Counted from the stretch's first letter, positions 31,273 to 40,211 are shown. The stretch is DNA of 64,000 bases from Nocardioides kongjuensis (GCF_013409625.1 NZ_JACCBF010000001.1:3103001-3167000), one strand, 5' to 3'. Translations and numbers: made by a program. Notes: generated by a model from the sequence alone, not told the origin.

Positions 31273-32585
31273 CCGTCGACACCGCCGTGCGGGCCCGCCT
31301 GCTGGAGGCCGCCGCTCCGCTGCACCTCGGCACCGTGGCCGAGCTGGTCGGCCTGCACCTCGAGGTGCGCGGACTGCCGGACGTGGCCGTCGGCGACCTC
31401 CTCGAGGTCCGGACGACGACCGGCCCGCTGCTCGCCGAGGTCGCCGCGTTGCGTCCCGGCAGCGCGATCTGCCTGCCCCTCGGCACGACGACCGGTGTCC
31501 GCGCCGGCGACCTGGTCCGCGCGACCGGTGGCCCGCTGCGGATCCAGGTCGGCGAGGCACTGCTCGGTCGCGTCCTCGACGGCCTCGGCCGGCCGGTCGA
31601 CGACGGCCCCGCGCTCGCGCCGGCCCTCGGCCTGGAGACGGTGTCCACCGAGCTCGCCACGCCCGACGCGCTGAGCCGTCCGCGGATCACCGAGCCGCTC
31701 GGCACCGGCGTGCGTGCCCTCGACTCCCTCGTCCCGCTCGGCCGCGGCCAGCGCATCGGCATCATGGCCGGCTCCGGCGTCGGCAAGTCGTCACTGCTCT
31801 CGATGATCGCCCGTGGCACCGACGCCGCCGTCAACGTGATCGCCCTGGTGGGCGAGCGCGGCCGCGAGGTCCGCGAGTTCATCGACGGCGACCTCGGCCC
31901 CGAGGGCCTGGCCCGCTCGGTCGTCGTGGTCGCGACCTCCGACGCGCCCGCCGTCGAGCGGCTGCGCGCGGCGTTCACGGCCACCCGGATCGCGGAGTGG
32001 TTCCGCGACGGCGGCCGCGACGTCGTGCTGATGATGGACTCGCTCACCCGGGTCGCCATGGCCCAGCGCGAGATCGGCCTGTCCGCCGGCGAGCCGCCCG
32101 CCACCCGCGGGTACCCGCCCAGCGTCTTCGGCCTCCTGCCGCGCCTGCTCGAGCGCGCCGGTACGTCGGCCGCCGGCTCGATCACCGGCATCTACACCGT
32201 GCTCGTCGAGGGCGACGACCTCCAGGACCCGATCGGCGACACCGCCCGCTCGATCCTCGACGGCCACGTCGTGCTGTCCCGCGACCTGGCCACCTCGGGC
32301 CACTTCCCCGCCATCGACGTGCTCGAGTCGATCTCCCGCGTGCACCGGGCCGTCACCACGCCCGAGCAGCAGCAGGACGCCGTCCGGCTGCGGCGGATGC
32401 TCGCCGCACACCGCTCGGTCCGCGAGCTCGTCGAGATCGGCGCCTACGTCGCCGGCGCGGACGCCGACGCCGACGCGGCCCTCGCCCGGCTGCCCCTGAT
32501 CGAGGAGTTCCTGCGCCAGTCCATGGACGACATCACCCCCCGCGCCGAGGCGTGGGACCGGCTCGCCACGGTGGTGGCCTCGTGA
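31269..32585 (+). CDS. fliI: Flagellum-specific export ATPase FliI
   Basis: A 438-residue ATPase with Walker A G-S-G-V-G-K-S-S (about 166-173), Walker B V-V-L-M-M-D-S-L-T-R (about 254), the E-R-G-R-E-V-R-E-F near 192, and the T3SS-ATPase motif P-P-A-T-R-G-Y-P-P-S-V-F near 276. It energises export of rod, hook and filament subunits. Four-base overlaps with fliH and fliJ. Confidence 0.96.
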   Translation: MTVDTAVRARLLEAAAPLHLGTVAELVGLHLEVRGLPDVAVGDLLEVRTTTGPLLAEVAALRPGSAICLPLGTTTGVRAGDLVRATGGPLRIQVGEALLGRVLDGLGRPVDDGPALAPALGLETVSTELATPDALSRPRITEPLGTGVRALDSLVPLGRGQRIGIMAGSGVGKSSLLSMIARGTDAAVNVIALVGERGREVREFIDGDLGPEGLARSVVVVATSDAPAVERLRAAFTATRIAEWFRDGGRDVVLMMDSLTRVAMAQREIGLSAGEPPATRGYPPSVFGLLPRLLERAGTSAAGSITGIYTVLVEGDDLQDPIGDTARSILDGHVVLSRDLATSGHFPAIDVLESISRVHRAVTTPEQQQDAVRLRRMLAAHRSVRELVEIGAYVAGADADADAALARLPLIEEFLRQSMDDITPRAEAWDRLATVVAS

Positions 32586-33019
32586 GCCGCGTGCACCGCG
32601 ACGACCGCGGCCTGGCCGCCGTCGCCCGGGTCCGCGAGGTCCGCGAGACCGACAGCCGGATCGGCCTGCAGCGGGTCCTCGCCGAGGAAGCCGCCCTGGC
32701 CGGGCGCCTCACCGCGCTCGAGTCGAGCATCGCCTCCGCACCCGTGCCGGCCACCACGACCACCGTCGAGCTGGTCGCCGCCCGCACCCAGCTGGCCCAC
32801 GTCGGCATCCTCGTCGGCGAGACCCGCGACCAGGTCGCGACCGCCGAGGTGGTCACCGCCGACGCCCGCGCCCGCTGGGGCGCCGACCGCGCCCGGCTGG
32901 CCGCGGTCGAGCACCTCCTCGAGCGCCGGGCCGCGCGTCGTCGTACCGAGGCCGAGCGGCGCGCCGCCCGCGACGCCGACGACCTGGCCGCCCAGCGCTG
33001 GGCGCGAGGTGAGCGATGA
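32582..33019 (+). CDS. fliJ: Flagellar export protein FliJ
   Basis: A 145-residue, almost wholly helical, Arg/Ala/Glu-rich protein with long coiled-coil stretches (about 5-50 and 80-140). Sequence conservation in FliJ is poor; the call rests on length, coiled-coil nature and position directly after fliI with a GTGA overlap. It resembles the ATPase gamma-like stalk that activates FliI. Confidence 0.85.
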   Translation: MSRVHRDDRGLAAVARVREVRETDSRIGLQRVLAEEAALAGRLTALESSIASAPVPATTTTVELVAARTQLAHVGILVGETRDQVATAEVVTADARARWGADRARLAAVEHLLERRAARRRTEAERRAARDADDLAAQRWARGER

Positions 33020-33945
33020 GCATCGACAACGTGACCGCACGGATCAGCGAGATCCAGGCCCGGCTGGCACAGTTCGCGACGGTGCGGACCTCCGCGAGCA
33101 CGAGCGGCGGCTTCGCGACCGAGCTGTCCGCGCGGGTCGGCGGCACCGCCACCGCCGGCTCGGTGAGCGGCGACGCCGTCGTCGCCGAGGCCCGCAAGTA
33201 CGTCGGCCTCCCCTACATCTGGGGCGGCACCGACCCGACCAAGGGCATGGACTGCTCCGGCCTGGTGCAGGTCGTCTACAAGAACCTCGGCTACGACCTG
33301 CCGCGGGTCTCCAACCAGCAGGCGAAGATGGGGACGCCGGTCGCCAGCATGGCCGAGGCCCAGCCCGGCGACCTGCTCGCGTGGGACAACTCCAGCCGCA
33401 ACAACGGCGTCGACCACATCGCCATCTACATCGGCGGCGGCAAGATGATCGAGGCCCCGCGCACCGGCCTCGACATCCGCGTCGTCGACGTCCCGTCCAC
33501 GCCGGACGTGATCCGCCGCATCATCGACCAGCCCGCCACCGGCGCCTCCCCCGTCTCCGCGCGGGCGGCCGCCGGGACGCCGTACGCCGACCTGATCAAC
33601 GCCGCCGCCGCCCGCACCGGGGTCCCGGCCAACCTGCTCGCCGCCGTCGCGAAGCAGGAGTCCGGCTTCAACGCGCAGGCGGTCAGCCCGGCGGGCGCAC
33701 AGGGCCTGATGCAGCTGATGCCCGGCACCGCGAAGGGCCTCGGCGTCACCAACCCGTTCGACCCGGCCCAGGCGATCGACGGCGGGGCGCGGTTGCTGCG
33801 CTCGCTGCTCGACAAGTTCGGGCGCACCGACCTCGCGCTGGCGGCCTACAACGCCGGAGCCGGCGCCGTCTCCCGGTACGGCGGCATCCCGCCCTACAAG
33901 GAGACGCAGAACTACGTCCGCAACGTGATGGCGATGGTGAGCTGA
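33016..33945 (+). CDS. Bifunctional peptidoglycan hydrolase: NlpC/P60 plus lytic transglycosylase (SLT)
   Basis: A 309-residue fusion. An N-terminal helix (1-25, flagellar-substrate-like) is followed by NlpC/P60 (about 50-170) with catalytic C80 (G-M-D-C-S-G-L) and H134 (G-V-D-H-I-A-I-Y), then an SLT domain (about 187-309) with E215 (A-K-Q-E-S-G-F-N) and [10 protein letters not shown]. There is no Sec signal peptide. In the middle of the flagellar operon (4-base overlaps both sides) it probably opens the wall for the rod, like FlgJ, and may leave by the flagellar exporter. That route is inferred. Confidence 0.9.
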   Translation: MSIDNVTARISEIQARLAQFATVRTSASTSGGFATELSARVGGTATAGSVSGDAVVAEARKYVGLPYIWGGTDPTKGMDCSGLVQVVYKNLGYDLPRVSNQQAKMGTPVASMAEAQPGDLLAWDNSSRNNGVDHIAIYIGGGKMIEAPRTGLDIRVVDVPSTPDVIRRIIDQPATGASPVSARAAAGTPYADLINAAAARTGVPANLLAAVAKQESGFNAQAVSPAGAQGLMQLMPGTAKGLGVTNPFDPAQAIDGGARLLRSLLDKFGRTDLALAAYNAGAGAVSRYGGIPPYKETQNYVRNVMAMVS

Positions 33946-34055
33946 TGAACCACCCCACGAAGATCTCCGCCTCCACCGCTGCGCTCGTTGGCGTCGGTCG
34001 CTTCGCTCCCCGCCTGCTTCGCATCCGGCGCACAGCTTCGGGGGGTCCCCGGTGA
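33945..34055 (+). CDS. Possible 36-residue small ORF between the hydrolase gene and fliK
   Basis: ATG 33945 overlaps the hydrolase stop (TGATG) and the TGA at 34053-34055 overlaps the fliK GTG. The peptide is basic and has no Asp or Glu (9 Arg/Lys of 36 residues; ..VGVGRFAPRLLRIRR..). Coupling on both sides is suggestive, but it could simply be spacer translated to carry ribosomes into fliK. Confidence 0.35.
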   Translation: MNHPTKISASTAALVGVGRFAPRLLRIRRTASGGPR

Positions 34056-35125
34056 GCATCACTCCGTTCCTGCCGGGCCTCCCGGCCCCCGTCCCCACCG
34101 ACGGCGCCCCCACCGGGAGCGACGCCGCCGACGCCGGCGGCGACCCGGGGGTCGTGTTCGGCGACGCGCTCGCCGCGGCCCTGCTCGCCACGGTGCCGCT
34201 CCCGACCACGCCGGCCGGCGTGCCGACGGCTCCGGTCACGGTCGCTCCGGCCGCTCCTCCGCTCGTCACCGCAGCGCTCGCTCCCGTGGTCGCTGCGGCG
34301 GTCGCACCCGTGGGCGCACCGGGAGGCCCGACGCCCGAACCGGCCCCCGCGCTCGCGGAGGAGGAGGCCGCGTCCACGCAGGCCGCTCCCCGCACGCCGG
34401 CGGCGATCCCTGCCCCAGGGGCGGCACCGGTCCTCGAGGTGCGAGGCGCCACGGAGCCGAGCCTCGAACCGACCGGCGCCGACACCGCGAGCCAGCCCCC
34501 CACGAGCCTCCCGGCCGCCTCATCGGAGGTCTCGAGGCTCGTCGCCGGCGCTCCTCACGCCTCGAGCACCGCCGCCCCCACGGTCGAGCGCGCCGTGGTC
34601 CAGCAGGTCTTCCCGGAGGTCACCCGCCTGGTCACGAGCACCCCGACCGACCGGCCCGGCACGCACCGGATCACCCTGACCCTGCAGCCCGAGCAGCTCG
34701 GCGAGGTGCGGGTGACACTGGTCGTCAAGGACGGCGCGGTGCAGGTGCGCCTCGCGGGCAACGCCAACGACCTCGCCGGCAGCGCGGCGGTGCACCGGGC
34801 GCTCAGCACCGGCGCGCCCGAGCTGCAGCGGCTCCTCGAGCGCTCCGGCGCCACCGAGGCCCGGGTGCTGGTCCGCGACCCGTTCAGCCCCGCCGCACCG
34901 CAGCCCACCGCGCCCAACGCGCCGGTCGCCGCCACCAGCCACGCGAGCGGCAGCACCGTCTCGGCCGACGCGGGCCGCGACGGCGCGTCCGCCTGGAACC
35001 GCTCCTCGGGCGACCCCGACCAGCGCCGGCACCGGCGCGACGTACCCGAACCGCCGCCCCTGGCGCCGGTTCTCCCCCCGACCACCCCGACCACCCCCTC
35101 CGGTCAGCTCGACCGGAGCCTGTGA
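34052..35125 (+). CDS. fliK: Flagellar hook-length control protein FliK
   Basis: A 357-residue protein. A long Ala/Pro/Thr-rich, low-complexity N-terminal ruler region (about 1-200) precedes the compact C-terminal switch domain H-R-I-T-L-T-L-Q-P-E-Q-L-G-E-V-R-V-T-L-V-V-K-D-G-A-V-Q-V-R-L-A (about 210-240), diagnostic for FliK/Flg_hook. A disordered Pro-rich tail follows. It measures hook length and switches export specificity. flgD follows after 9 bases. Confidence 0.88.
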   Translation: MSITPFLPGLPAPVPTDGAPTGSDAADAGGDPGVVFGDALAAALLATVPLPTTPAGVPTAPVTVAPAAPPLVTAALAPVVAAAVAPVGAPGGPTPEPAPALAEEEAASTQAAPRTPAAIPAPGAAPVLEVRGATEPSLEPTGADTASQPPTSLPAASSEVSRLVAGAPHASSTAAPTVERAVVQQVFPEVTRLVTSTPTDRPGTHRITLTLQPEQLGEVRVTLVVKDGAVQVRLAGNANDLAGSAAVHRALSTGAPELQRLLERSGATEARVLVRDPFSPAAPQPTAPNAPVAATSHASGSTVSADAGRDGASAWNRSSGDPDQRRHRRDVPEPPPLAPVLPPTTPTTPSGQLDRSL

Positions 35126-35134
35126 GGAGTAGAG

Positions 35135-35650
35135 ATGTCCGTCTCCAGCACCGAAGGCATCGGCGGCTACGGCGTGACCGGTACGGCGACCTCGGGCGCC
35201 ACCGGCGCGACCGGTCCGTCGAAGGCCGCCGACAAGGACATGTTCCTGCAGCTGATGGTCGCGCAGATGAAGTACCAGGACCCGCTCAACCCCACCGACT
35301 CCTCGCAGTTCCTCGCCCAGACGGCGCAGTTCACCGCGCTGGAGAAGATGCAGGACGTCGCCGACCAGACCGCGATGATGCTGAGCACCCAGCTGGCGTT
35401 CGGCGCGAGCTCGCTGATCGGCCAGACGGTGCGCTGGTACGACGCCACGGGCGCCGAGCAGTCCGGTGTCGTGCAGGGCACGACCTACCTGGCCTCCGGA
35501 CCGGTCCTCAGCGTCGACGGCAAGTCCGTCGCCGTCACCGACGTGATCAGCGTCGGCACCGCACCCACGATCCAGGCGCCCACCACCAGCGGTGGTGGCA
35601 CCTACGTGCCCCCGAGTGGCACTCCGTCCACCACCGCCCGCACCGCCTGA
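35135..35650 (+). CDS. flgD: Flagellar hook scaffold protein FlgD
   Basis: A 171-residue protein; D-K-D-M-F-L-Q-L-M-V-A-Q-M-K-Y-Q-D-P-L-N-P-T-D-S-S-Q-F-L-A-Q-T-A-Q-F (about 31-64) is the hallmark of FlgD. The C-terminal part is short, lacking most of the FLG/tudor-like domain seen in long FlgD proteins, as in Bacillus. It caps the growing hook. AGGAGT precedes the ATG. flgE begins 20 bases downstream. Confidence 0.94.
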   Translation: MSVSSTEGIGGYGVTGTATSGATGATGPSKAADKDMFLQLMVAQMKYQDPLNPTDSSQFLAQTAQFTALEKMQDVADQTAMMLSTQLAFGASSLIGQTVRWYDATGAEQSGVVQGTTYLASGPVLSVDGKSVAVTDVISVGTAPTIQAPTTSGGGTYVPPSGTPSTTARTA

Positions 35651-35670
35651 CCCGCAGAAGGAGAACCACC

Positions 35671-36519
35671 ATGCTTCGCTCGCTCTTCGCCGGCATCTCC
35701 GGCCTCCGCGTGAACCAGACCATGCTCGACGTCACCGGCAACAACATCGCCAACGCCAACACGACGGGCTTCAAGTCGAGCACCACCGTCTTCTCCGACA
35801 CCCTCAGCCAGATGCTCACCGCAGCCTCGGGCGGCAACACCGAGCGTGGCGGAACCAACCCGATCCAGATCGGCCTCGGCGTCCAGCTCGCCGCGACCAT
35901 GGCGAACTTCGGCCAGGGCTCGGCCCAGCTCACCGGCCGCCCGACCGACGTGATGCTGCAGGGCGACGGCTTCTTCGTGCTGCGCGACGGCGCGGAGAAC
36001 GTCTACACCCGCGCCGGCGCGTTCACCTTCGACCAGACCGGCGTGCTCGTCGCACCCAGCGGCATGCGGGTGCAGGGCTACGCCCTCGACGCCGCGGGCC
36101 TGCCGACCGGCGGTCCGGTCGACGTCGACCTGAACATGATCAACGCGACGCTGCCCGCCGGCGTGAACCTGACGTCGTACTCGATCGGCGCCGACGGCAA
36201 GGTCCGCGGCGTGTTCTCCGACGGCGTCCAGCGCGACATCTGCCAGCTGGCCGTCGCGGACTTCACCAACCCGATGGGCCTGGAGAAGATCGGCGACACC
36301 GCCTTCCGCGAGTCCGCCAACTCCGGCGCCGTGCAGCTCGGTGTCGCCGGCCAGGGCCAGCGCGGCCAGATCATGGCCGGCGCCCTGGAGATGTCCAACG
36401 TCGACCTGTCCGCCGAGTTCACGAACCTCATCTTGGCCCAGCGCGGCTTCCAGGCCAGCTCGCGGGTGATCACGACCAGCGACCAGGTGCTCGAGGAGCT
36501 CGTCAACATCAAGCGCTGA
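35671..36519 (+). CDS. flgE: Flagellar hook protein FlgE
   Basis: A 282-residue hook/rod-family protein: M-L-R-S-L-F-A-G-I-S-G-L start, G-N-N-I-A-N-A-N-T-T-G-F-K (about 23-35), and end A-Q-R-G-F-Q-A-S-S-R-V-I-T-T-S-D-Q-V-L-E-E-L-V-N-I-K-R. It is short, like the Bacillus hook protein once called FlgG, and its place between flgD and swrD favours FlgE. AAGGAG precedes ATG 35671. It ends 5 bases before a FliA-type promoter. Confidence 0.92.
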   Translation: MLRSLFAGISGLRVNQTMLDVTGNNIANANTTGFKSSTTVFSDTLSQMLTAASGGNTERGGTNPIQIGLGVQLAATMANFGQGSAQLTGRPTDVMLQGDGFFVLRDGAENVYTRAGAFTFDQTGVLVAPSGMRVQGYALDAAGLPTGGPVDVDLNMINATLPAGVNLTSYSIGADGKVRGVFSDGVQRDICQLAVADFTNPMGLEKIGDTAFRESANSGAVQLGVAGQGQRGQIMAGALEMSNVDLSAEFTNLILAQRGFQASSRVITTSDQVLEELVNIKR

Positions 36520-36524
36520 GCTGC

Positions 36525-36551
36525 TCAGGGTCTCGGGACCCTGGCCGATGG
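36525..36551 (+). promoter_or_regulatory. FliA-type promoter of swrD-motA-motB-fliL
   Basis: TCAG (36525-36528), 15 bases, GCCGATGG (36544-36551). It begins six bases after the flgE stop and 95 bases before the swrD start. The spacer holds the palindrome AGGGTCTCGGGACCCT. It lets stator genes be boosted independently of the upstream operon. Confidence 0.75.
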
Positions 36552-36619
36552 GACCTGCGGAACGCCACGGACGGCGCTCCCCCAAGCATTGCCACAGCCA
36601 CGCACACGGAGGTGCCGCG

Positions 36620-36892
36620 GTGATCTCGCTGACCCGACTCTCGGGGACCACGTTCCTGCTGAACGCGGACCTGATCGAGCGCGTCGACTGCACCCCGGAC
36701 ACCGTGGTGACCCTGGTCGACGGCACCAAGTACATCGTGGCCGAGTCCCTCGACGACGTGCGCGACGCCGTCATCGACTACCGCTCGGCCATCGTGGCGC
36801 GCGCGGCCCTGCCGGACGCGTCCACCGTCGCGCCGGTACGGACGCGCCAGGGCCGACTGTCCGCCGTACCCCCGCGAGGAGTGACCCCGTGA
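36620..36892 (+). CDS. swrD: FlbD/SwrD family flagellar protein
   Basis: A 90-residue protein: V-I-S-L-T-R-L-S-G-T-T-F-L-L-N-A-D-L-I-E-R-V-D-C-T-P-D-T-V-V-T-L-V-D-G-T-K-Y-I-V-A-E-S is the FlbD (PF06289) signature. In Bacillus SwrD raises stator power. GTG 36620 has GGAGG seven bases upstream. Directly followed by motA with a GTGA overlap, which fits a stator-related role. The tail after residue 60 is longer than in Bacillus. Confidence 0.9.
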   Translation: MISLTRLSGTTFLLNADLIERVDCTPDTVVTLVDGTKYIVAESLDDVRDAVIDYRSAIVARAALPDASTVAPVRTRQGRLSAVPPRGVTP

Positions 36893-37659
36893 AGGACATC
36901 GCAACCCCGGTCGGCATCGTCGTCGGCCTGGTGATCATCGTCGCGGCCAACGTCCTCGAGGGCGGCAACCCGATGAGCCTGCTGCTCCTGCCGCCGATGC
37001 TCCTGGTGCTCGGCACCACGGTCATGGTCACCGTCGCCGGCGGCACGATGAGCGACGCCAAGACCGCGATCAAGGACATGAAGCGCGCGTTCACCGGCTC
37101 GGTCGAGCCGGCCGAGGCGCTGGTCCCGCAGGTCGTCTCGCTCGCCGAGCGGGCCCGTCGCGAGGGCCTGCTGGCCCTGGAGGACAGCCTGCGCGAGATC
37201 GACGACCCGTTCCTGGTCAAGGGCGTCACCATGGCCATCGACGGCACCGACCCCGAGGACGTCCGCGAGATCCTCGAGGCCGAGCTGCGGGCCAAGAAGC
37301 GCGACGACAAGCAGGCCGCGAAGTTCTTCGGCGACGCCGGCGCCTACGCGCCGACCATCGGCATCATCGGCACCGTCATGGGCCTGGTCCACGTGCTGGA
37401 GAACCTGGCCACCCCCGACGAGCTCGGCCACCTGATCGCCGGCGCCTTCGTCGCCACCTTGTGGGGCGTGATGTCGGCCAACGTGATCTGGCTGCCGATC
37501 TCGAGCCGGCTCAAGCGGCTCGGCGAGCTGGAGTGCGCGCGGATGGAGGTCGCCATCGAGGGCGTCGCCGCCATCCAGGCCGGCGCCAACCCGCGCCTGG
37601 TCGCGGAGAAGCTGCGCTCCCTCCTGCCCACCGGCACCGTCGAGCGCGAGGCCGCCTGA
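36889..37659 (+). CDS. motA: Flagellar stator protein MotA
   Basis: A 256-residue membrane protein with four membrane segments (PVGIVVGLVIIVAANVL near 7; LLLLPPMLLVLGTTVMVTVAG near 32; YAPTIGIIGTVMGLVHVL near 151; FVATLWGVMSANVIWLPI near 186). The cytoplasmic loop (60-140) contains R-R-E-G-L-L-A-L-E-D and charged residues that touch FliG. TGATG overlap with motB. Confidence 0.95.
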   Translation: MKDIATPVGIVVGLVIIVAANVLEGGNPMSLLLLPPMLLVLGTTVMVTVAGGTMSDAKTAIKDMKRAFTGSVEPAEALVPQVVSLAERARREGLLALEDSLREIDDPFLVKGVTMAIDGTDPEDVREILEAELRAKKRDDKQAAKFFGDAGAYAPTIGIIGTVMGLVHVLENLATPDELGHLIAGAFVATLWGVMSANVIWLPISSRLKRLGELECARMEVAIEGVAAIQAGANPRLVAEKLRSLLPTGTVEREAA

Positions 37660-38690
37660 TGTCCGCCGGCAAGGCGGGAAGGGGCGCCGGGCCGCCCCGA
37701 CGGCGCCACCACGACGAGGACCACGAGGAGCACGGCGCCGGCCACGAGCGCTGGCTGGTGACCTACGCCGACATGGTGACCCTGCTGATGGTGCTGTTCA
37801 TCGTGATGTTCGCGATGTCGACCGTCGACGAGAAGAAGTACGCGCAGCTCAAGGAGGGTCTCGCGGTCGGCTTCGGACGCGAGCAGTCGATCCTCAACGG
37901 GGCCAGCCCGATCAGCAACGCGAAGGGCGCGAGCGATCCCGGCGAGGCGTCGTACGAGATGCTGCTGGCGCAGGTCCCCGAGTCCCAGCGCGAGACCGTC
38001 ACGAAGATCCTGCAGGAGTCCGACCGGCTGAAGAACGAGCGCGCCCAGGGCGCCGCCCGGGCCGAGGTCGACCGGCTGCTCAAGGTCTGGAAGAGGATCG
38101 ACAAGGCGCTGCGCGAGCAGGGCCTGCGCGACGACGTCCGCGCCACCATCGACGAGCGCGGCCTGGTCGTCAGCCTGGTCTCGCAGCACGTCGTCTTCGA
38201 GCCGGACATCGCCGAGCTGACCGACCGCGGCCGGCGCGTCGTCGACACCATCGCGCCCGTGCTGGCGGAGCTGACCGAGCCGATCGAGCTCGACGGGCAC
38301 ACCAACCAGGAGCCGGTGAAGCCGCGCTACTTCCCCTCCGACTGGGAGCTGTCGCTGGCTCGTGCGGCCAACGTGCTGCACCGTCTCGAGGACAGCCACG
38401 GCATCCCGGCGCGCCGGCTGCGGGCCACCGGCTTCGGCCACACCAAGCCGCTCGTCGACCCCGCCCGGCACGGCTCGCAGCGGGTCAACAAGCGCGTGGA
38501 CATCCTCGTGCTCAGCCAGCAGCCGGCCGAGACCCGCGCCCTGATGGGTGAGGCCTACGCCGAGCTGCGCCGCGAGGCCGGTCTCGACGGCCTGCCCGTG
38601 GACCCGGCCGGCGACGGCACCGGCTCCGACCCGGCGGCGGCCGGCTCTCCCATCCCGGGCACCGACGACAGCAGAGAGGACCAACCGTGA
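37659..38690 (+). CDS. motB: Flagellar stator protein MotB
   Basis: A 343-residue protein with a single membrane helix starting R-W-L-V-T-Y-A-D-M-V-T-L-L-M-V-L-F; D38 is the ion-binding Asp, and the Y-A-D context suggests proton coupling, though ion choice is not certain. The OmpA-like peptidoglycan-binding domain (about 190-290) has D-G-H-T-N-Q-E-P and S-L-A-R-A-A-N-V. The N-terminus is His/Arg/Glu-rich. The tail after 300 is disordered. Confidence 0.95.
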   Translation: MSAGKAGRGAGPPRRRHHDEDHEEHGAGHERWLVTYADMVTLLMVLFIVMFAMSTVDEKKYAQLKEGLAVGFGREQSILNGASPISNAKGASDPGEASYEMLLAQVPESQRETVTKILQESDRLKNERAQGAARAEVDRLLKVWKRIDKALREQGLRDDVRATIDERGLVVSLVSQHVVFEPDIAELTDRGRRVVDTIAPVLAELTEPIELDGHTNQEPVKPRYFPSDWELSLARAANVLHRLEDSHGIPARRLRATGFGHTKPLVDPARHGSQRVNKRVDILVLSQQPAETRALMGEAYAELRREAGLDGLPVDPAGDGTGSDPAAAGSPIPGTDDSREDQP

Positions 38691-39124
38691 CCACGACCAT
38701 GAACCCTCCCGCGGCCACCGCGGAGGACGCGGCCGCCAAGGGCGGCAAGGGCCGCACGATCGGCATCGCCGTCCTCCTGCTCGCGCTGCTCGGCGGCGGC
38801 GCCTGGTTCTTCGTGCTCAAGCCGAGCGGCGACACCGGCCCCAAGCCCGGCGACGTCGTCACGCTCGAGGCGATCCAGGTGAACCTCGCGGGCGGCCACT
38901 ACCTGCGCCTGGGCATGGCGCTGCAGCTGACCGAGGGCACCAAGGAGGCCGACGGCAGCAAGGCCCTCGACGCCGCCATCACCGTGTTCAGCGGGCTGCC
39001 CGTCGGCGAGGTCAACAAGCCCGACGTCCGCGAGGCCCTGCGCAAGCAGCTGCTCGACCGTCTCAAGGAGCGCTACGACCACGAGGTGATGGAGGTGTAC
39101 TTCACCGAGTACGTCACGCAGTAG
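38687..39124 (+). CDS. fliL: Flagellar basal body-associated protein FliL
   Basis: A 145-residue single-pass membrane protein: hydrophobic G-I-A-V-L-L-L-A-L-L-G-G-G-A-W-F-F-V-L (about 26-44) and a periplasmic-side FliL domain ending V-R-E-A-L-R-K-Q-L-L-D-R-L-K-E-R-Y-D-H-E-V-M-E-V-Y-F-T-E-Y-V-T-Q, typical. It supports stator function. GTG 38687 overlaps the motB stop. Confidence 0.93.
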   Translation: MTTTMNPPAATAEDAAAKGGKGRTIGIAVLLLALLGGGAWFFVLKPSGDTGPKPGDVVTLEAIQVNLAGGHYLRLGMALQLTEGTKEADGSKALDAAITVFSGLPVGEVNKPDVREALRKQLLDRLKERYDHEVMEVYFTEYVTQ

Positions 39125-39246
39125 CCGGAGCTCGTCGCGTGGCCGCGAGCGCCGGTGAGCGGCGTGCCGAGACGCTCCACCGGGACCCTCCCCGGGACCC
39201 TCCGTAGTCCGAACGGACCACGGGACCCTGACCGCCCGGCGTCCCG
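39125..39246 (+). other. fliL-fliM spacer with three GGGACCCT copies
   Basis: The 122-base gap, large for this operon, contains GGGACCCT at 39182-39189, 39195-39202 and 39223-39230. An in-frame stop at 39229-39231 limits how far fliM could extend upstream. No FliA-type promoter was found in it. Confidence 0.5.
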
Positions 39247-40206
39247 ATGACCCCTCAGGTCGGCTCCGGGCCCGACGATGGGCTCGTCGTGACCCTCCAG
39301 CGGCCGCGCCGCCGACCCCGCACGGCCGAACCCACGCCGTACGACTTCCGGCGTCCCATCCAGCTCTCGCGCGAGCACCAGCGGACCCTGCAGCTCGGCT
39401 TCGACAGCTTCGCGCGCCAGGCGACGACGGTGTTCACCAGCTCGCTGCGCACGGTGTGCACGGTGACGCTCGCGGGCATCGAGCAGCGCACCTACGCGGA
39501 GTACGTCGACAGCCTCGGCCCCTCGACGTACATGACCCTTTTCACGGCCGACCCGATCCCCGGCACCGGCGTGCTGGAGATCCCGCTGTTCGCGACCATG
39601 TCGTGCCTGGACCACATGCTCGGCGGGCCCGGCTCCGACGAGCAGCCCGACCGGCCGCTGACCGAGATCGAGGACGGCGTGATCCGCGGCCTGGTCGAGC
39701 GGCTGCTCGGCGAGATGCGCTACGCGCTCGACGGGATCGTCACCCTGGAGCCGAACGTCACCGGCATCGAGTACAGCCCCCAGTTCGCCCAGGTCGCCAG
39801 CGCCGCCGACGTGATGGTCGTGGTCACCCTCGAGCTCAAGATCGGCGAGCGCGCGCACCGGGTGTCGGTGTGCCTGCCCTTCAGCGGTCTGCTCCCCCAC
39901 CTCGCCAACGCCACCGGCAACGGTGCGGTCTCCGACCGCGAGCGCGCCCAGCGCGCGCACTCGGCGCAGCTGCTGCAGGAGCAGTTCCAGCGGGTCCCGG
40001 TCTCGGTGTCGGTGCGCTTCCGCCCGATCCCGGTCGACCCGGCGACGCTGGCCGACCTGCGCCCCGGATCCGTGCTCCGGCTCACCCACCCGGCGTCCGC
40101 GCCGCTGGACGTGACCGTCGCCGGCAACACCTTCGCCCATGCCACCCCCGGCGCCCGTGGCCAGCGCCTCGCCGCCCTCATCGTCACCACGCCCGAGGAG
40201 TCCTGA
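39247..40206 (+). CDS. fliM: Flagellar motor switch protein FliM, lacking a recognisable CheY-binding N-terminus
   Basis: A 319-residue C-ring protein. The CheC-like middle domain starts [18 protein letters not shown] (about 32) and the C-terminal SpoA/FliN-like domain includes [28 protein letters not shown] (about 255-283). The usual N-terminal L-S-Q-x-E-I-D-A-L-L peptide that binds phospho-CheY is absent; instead there is a Gly/Arg/Pro-rich tail. An in-frame stop 18 bases upstream excludes a longer protein. Confidence 0.92.
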   Translation: MTPQVGSGPDDGLVVTLQRPRRRPRTAEPTPYDFRRPIQLSREHQRTLQLGFDSFARQATTVFTSSLRTVCTVTLAGIEQRTYAEYVDSLGPSTYMTLFTADPIPGTGVLEIPLFATMSCLDHMLGGPGSDEQPDRPLTEIEDGVIRGLVERLLGEMRYALDGIVTLEPNVTGIEYSPQFAQVASAADVMVVVTLELKIGERAHRVSVCLPFSGLLPHLANATGNGAVSDRERAQRAHSAQLLQEQFQRVPVSVSVRFRPIPVDPATLADLRPGSVLRLTHPASAPLDVTVAGNTFAHATPGARGQRLAALIVTTPEES

Positions 40207-40211
40207 TCCCC

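Noticed and set aside
35671..36519. Naming this gene flgG (distal rod)
   Set aside because: Length and ends resemble FlgG, but the fliK-flgD-(gene)-swrD order matches the Bacillus hook gene, so FlgE is preferred.
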